Below are positions 30,528-32,692 of a stretch of 32,692 bases of DNA, in pieces. The stretch covers positions 1 to 32,692 of the forward strand of contig JAVVVI010000028.1 in NCBI GenBank assembly GCA_036652735.1. The letters run 5' to 3'. Made by a program: the position numbers and the translations under genes. The notes under the pieces are model-generated. The model was not told where the DNA came from, did not search any database, and worked only from the letters and a program-made list of their open reading frames with translations. The stretch comes from JAGOGN01 sp036652735 (GTDB lineage: Bacteria > Bacillota > Clostridia > Lachnospirales > Lachnospiraceae). Every line of letters starts with the position of its first letter. Position 1 is the first letter of the stretch.

Positions 30528-31593
30528 AAGCTATATGATTATTGGACCACTGGAAGCGTTTCGTCCGAATTATGAGATGAGAATGTTTGAGTACAATAAA
30601 ATACCGGGAATACTGCCCTTTAGCATTATAGTGGCAGACGGGAAAATAGAAGCCTGGTATGAAATAACAGGAATGCAGACCCTTAGTCAATGTATGCGTT
30701 TACAGCAGTTAGAATACCCCTTTATGAAAGCCTTGTTCGAGGACTTGTTTCAAAGCCTGCAACAGGCAAAAAGGTATCTTTTAAATGAAAATAGTCTTCG
30801 CATGACACCGGAGTATATAGTACGGGATATGACAACTGAAAAATTTTCCATTGTTTATCTGCCCGGCGAGAAGTTTGGACTGGGTGATGATTTACAAGCC
30901 CTTTTAGAGAATGTAATGCAGGTTATGGATCACAAGGATAAACAATTATTGGATTTAGTTTATGGTATTTATGAAGGGATAAAGAGGGAGGGTATATCCT
31001 TGTACAAAATTATGCAGAATATGGAATTTTTCCAGGAACCAATTAAATTTGAGGAGGAGAACCAGGAGAATATACCAAAAGAAAAAGAGATCAGTACGCA
31101 TAAACAAGAAAGTGGTCTTGCCCTGAGAGAAAAATTTGCGAAAAAAATAAAAGCGTTTAAACGTGAGAAAAAAAGAAAGCTGCATGAATTATTGGACTTT
31201 ACAACTGTTAAAAAAGAAGGATTACCGATAAGCTATTCCCCACTGGATCAGGTAAGCAGCAGCTATCCTACAGAGTATCTGGGAGAGAATAAAGAGGGGG
31301 TTCTTGGACAATTAATTTATGAGGGGGAAGAGGCAGAAGACAATTTTCAAGTAATAGCAAAGCAGTTTTTAATTGGGAAAAGCAGGGAAGCTGTGGACGG
31401 AGTATTACATTCAGATGCAGTTAGCAGAATTCATGCCTTGATTGAGAGAGAAGAAGATTGTTATTATTTGGAAGATTTAAACTCTTCTAATGGAACCTTT
31501 TTAAATGGTCTTCGTTTGGAGTATCAGGAAAAAGTGCCCTTAAAGCGCAATGATGTAATTCAGTTTGCCAGGGCGCAATATCGTTTTTTATAA
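30496..31593 (+). CDS. DUF6382-like protein with C-terminal FHA domain
   Basis: The 365-residue soluble protein has an N-terminal region of about 190 residues, which I recall as DUF6382 (LRMTPEYIVRDM, FSIVYLPGEKF), a Lys/Glu-rich linker, and a C-terminal FHA domain (about 275-365). FHA phosphothreonine-binding positions are intact: FLIGKSREAVDG, then DAVSRIHALIE (SRxH) and LEDLNSSNGTFLNG. It would therefore bind phosphorylated partners, implying Ser/Thr kinase control of the pilus. No kinase or phosphatase is in the window. The gene overlaps the small TadE-like gene and is the last of the operon. Confidence 0.85.
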   Translation: MEIRYRRSLNKSYMIIGPLEAFRPNYEMRMFEYNKIPGILPFSIIVADGKIEAWYEITGMQTLSQCMRLQQLEYPFMKALFEDLFQSLQQAKRYLLNENSLRMTPEYIVRDMTTEKFSIVYLPGEKFGLGDDLQALLENVMQVMDHKDKQLLDLVYGIYEGIKREGISLYKIMQNMEFFQEPIKFEEENQENIPKEKEISTHKQESGLALREKFAKKIKAFKREKKRKLHELLDFTTVKKEGLPISYSPLDQVSSSYPTEYLGENKEGVLGQLIYEGEEAEDNFQVIAKQFLIGKSREAVDGVLHSDAVSRIHALIEREEDCYYLEDLNSSNGTFLNGLRLEYQEKVPLKRNDVIQFARAQYRFL

Positions 31594-31603
31594 ATTGTAT
31601 GGA

Positions 31604-31667
31604 TAGATTGACACCACAATTAGGAAGTGTTATTGTTTTTTCATGAAGTAAAGGTGGTGTCAGTTTG
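31604..31667 (+). promoter_or_regulatory. inverted repeat joining the promoter -35 to the rhomboid ribosome site
   Basis: TGACACCAC (31609-31617) is perfectly complementary to GTGGTGTCA (31654-31662), and further pairs including G-U extend the stem to about 14 bp (31604-31617 with 31654-31667). The right arm contains the AAGGTGG ribosome site region and the TTG start codon; the left arm includes the -35 box. A transcript from the local promoter begins near 31643 and lacks the left arm. Confidence 0.55.
31608..31636 (+). promoter_or_regulatory. sigma-A promoter for the rhomboid gene
   Basis: A perfect -35 TTGACA (31608-31613) and a -10-like TATTGT (31631-31636) are 17 bp apart in the 71-bp gap after the FHA gene. 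The predicted transcript starts near 31643, about 22 bases before the TTG start. Confidence 0.55.
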
Positions 31668-32657
31668 ATACAGAGATTAGAACAGGAATTATTAAAGCAG
31701 GGATATTTGTTTCAACCGGTGCAGCTTGATAGCATTAGGGTATATTATCAAGTATATGAGCATAAGACACGAGTGATTATTAGTATAGATTGTACCGGTG
31801 AGTATATAATATCACGTCAACAGCTTGACCGGTTCAAAGAAACATTGGAGCGCAGATATGAACAACCGGAGATATTTACAATTCTTTGGCTGCAGAATGT
31901 GGACAGGGGAGAAGAACTTTCGTATCAAAATCCGAATTCATGGATGGTTGATCTTTTTGAAAGAAAATTAATTATTTATGAAAATCAGCCGGGAGATTTT
32001 TATGGATTGAGAGGGCTTTTGGAGCAATTGCTTCGGAATCCCGTTCCGGAACAAATAGAGAAGAAGCAGGAGCTGAAATCTGTAGGAATTGTTACAATTG
32101 CCTTGGTTGGAATCAATATTTTGGTGTTTTTATGGCTGGAATGGAAGGGAAATACAACAAGCAGTGAATTTATGTTACAACATGGTGCGATGTATCCCGA
32201 GAAGATCATTAGCGGACACGAATTTTATCGCTTTTTTACAGAAATGTTTCTTCACTTCGGAGTAGAACATTTGTTTAATAATATGCTTGTATTATTCTTT
32301 TTAGGCAGCAGTTTAGAGAGAGCGATAGGGAGAGGAAAATATTTACTGATCTATGTGCTTGCAGGGCTATGCGGAAGTGGATTGTCTTTGTGGATGATGG
32401 TGCAGTCAGGGAACTGGGCAGTTGCGGGAGGTGCTTCCGGAGCAATCTTTGGAGTCGTTGGTGCACTGTTGTATGTTGTAATTCGTAACAAAGGAAGGCT
32501 GGAAGACCTTACTACCGGCAGATTAGTTTTTATGGTTCTGCTAACGCTTTACCTGGGATATACCACAACCGGGGTTGACAATATGGCACATCTTGGAGGG
32601 CTGGTGTCAGGGGCAATACTTGGGTTGGCTTTTTACAGAAAAAAAGGAAAAGATTGA
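31665..32657 (+). CDS. rhomboid family intramembrane serine protease
   Basis: The 330-residue protein has an N-terminal soluble domain (about 1-138) of unknown type and a rhomboid core with six or seven hydrophobic helices. The catalytic serine is in GGASGAIFG (Ser258), with the partner His in MAHLGG (His309) and the HxxxN motif HLFNN (His202, Asn206) on the second helix. All are expected for an active rhomboid, which cleaves membrane proteins within the bilayer. The start TTG 31665 has AAGGTGG upstream; nearby ATG/GTG triplets are out of frame. It follows the Tad operon but has its own promoter and an inverted repeat around its ribosome site. Possible substrates include pilus or signalling membrane proteins; none is shown. 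Confidence 0.93.
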   Translation: MIQRLEQELLKQGYLFQPVQLDSIRVYYQVYEHKTRVIISIDCTGEYIISRQQLDRFKETLERRYEQPEIFTILWLQNVDRGEELSYQNPNSWMVDLFERKLIIYENQPGDFYGLRGLLEQLLRNPVPEQIEKKQELKSVGIVTIALVGINILVFLWLEWKGNTTSSEFMLQHGAMYPEKIISGHEFYRFFTEMFLHFGVEHLFNNMLVLFFLGSSLERAIGRGKYLLIYVLAGLCGSGLSLWMMVQSGNWAVAGGASGAIFGVVGALLYVVIRNKGRLEDLTTGRLVFMVLLTLYLGYTTTGVDNMAHLGGLVSGAILGLAFYRKKGKD

Positions 32658-32692
32658 TTTTTTAGGAAAAAGTTAATATACTTGGAAGAGAG

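Noticed and set aside
1..32692. tRNA, rRNA, CRISPR arrays, insertion sequences, prophage
   Set aside because: No regularly spaced repeats, transposase or integrase motifs, or clover-leaf-like stretches were seen on reading both strands; a formal scan was not possible.

Overview
The window reads as a contiguous piece of chromosome from a motile, low-GC, anaerobic Firmicute, most likely a Lachnospiraceae (Clostridium cluster XIVa) relative. The basis is AT-rich coding sequence with strong AGGAGG-type ribosome sites and several TTG starts, a Ptb-Buk butyrate module, an oxygen-sensitive-type NadA, sporulation-lineage genes (BofA, YaaL), a SigD-type flagellin promoter, and a Tad pilus operon of the clostridial type with DUF5702-like, DUF6382/FHA-like and two prepilin-peptidase genes. 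No rRNA, tRNA, CRISPR array, insertion sequence or phage gene was seen, and the gene order looks like core chromosome. Family names were assigned by reading motifs; none was checked against a database.

Layout, left to right. 1-2051: an ABC-2-type permease (cut at its 5' end by the window) with its ATPase. 2135-4196: a translationally coupled thiamine operon, thiE - HAD phosphatase - thiD. 4259-4302: a strong two-way terminator shared with a convergent flagellin-like gene (4315-5073, minus) that lacks both terminal polymerisation segments and has a hairpin plus U-tract in its leader. 5209-7377: ptb-buk behind two tandem sigma-A promoters. 7457-10522: nadA-nadB-nadC, de novo NAD synthesis from aspartate, followed at 11 bp by an orphan LolD/MacB-type ATPase. 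11301-15339: a small protein with a Cys/Trp tail, a PF13679-like methyltransferase, and a membrane-anchored protein ending in a C39-like cysteine-peptidase domain.

15410-20339 is a flagellar unit: a 961-residue protein with helical repeats and a FliK-like C-terminus, a full-length flagellin behind a SigD-type promoter, and a FliS-type chaperone. 20419-22197 (minus) holds a small secreted protein, a DUF4367-like anti-sigma-type membrane protein without a sigma factor beside it, and YaaL. YaaL diverges from bofA (22319-22579).

22590-31593 is a Tad/Flp type IVb pilus operon: a prepilin peptidase, a degenerate TadZ, the TadA motor ATPase, TadB and TadC platform proteins, a 54-residue Flp pilin that is easily missed, a DUF5702-like pseudopilin, a TadE-like protein with two tandem extracellular His/Cys3 metal-site-like units, a second prepilin peptidase, a tiny TadE-like protein, and a DUF6382-like/FHA protein. 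The genes overlap or lie within about 20 bp of each other. The peptidases would mature the pilin, TadA would power assembly on TadB/TadC, and the TadE/DUF5702 proteins would be minor components. A rhomboid protease follows (31665-32657) with its own promoter; its ribosome site can be sequestered in read-through transcripts by an inverted repeat whose left arm is the promoter's -35 region.

The parts most likely to be new biology are the TadE-like protein with paired His/Cys3 units, the FliK-like repeat protein in front of flagellin, the flagellin-like protein lacking D0 segments with its leader hairpin, and the orphan ATPase / Cys-Trp-tailed protein / methyltransferase / C39-like neighbourhood.
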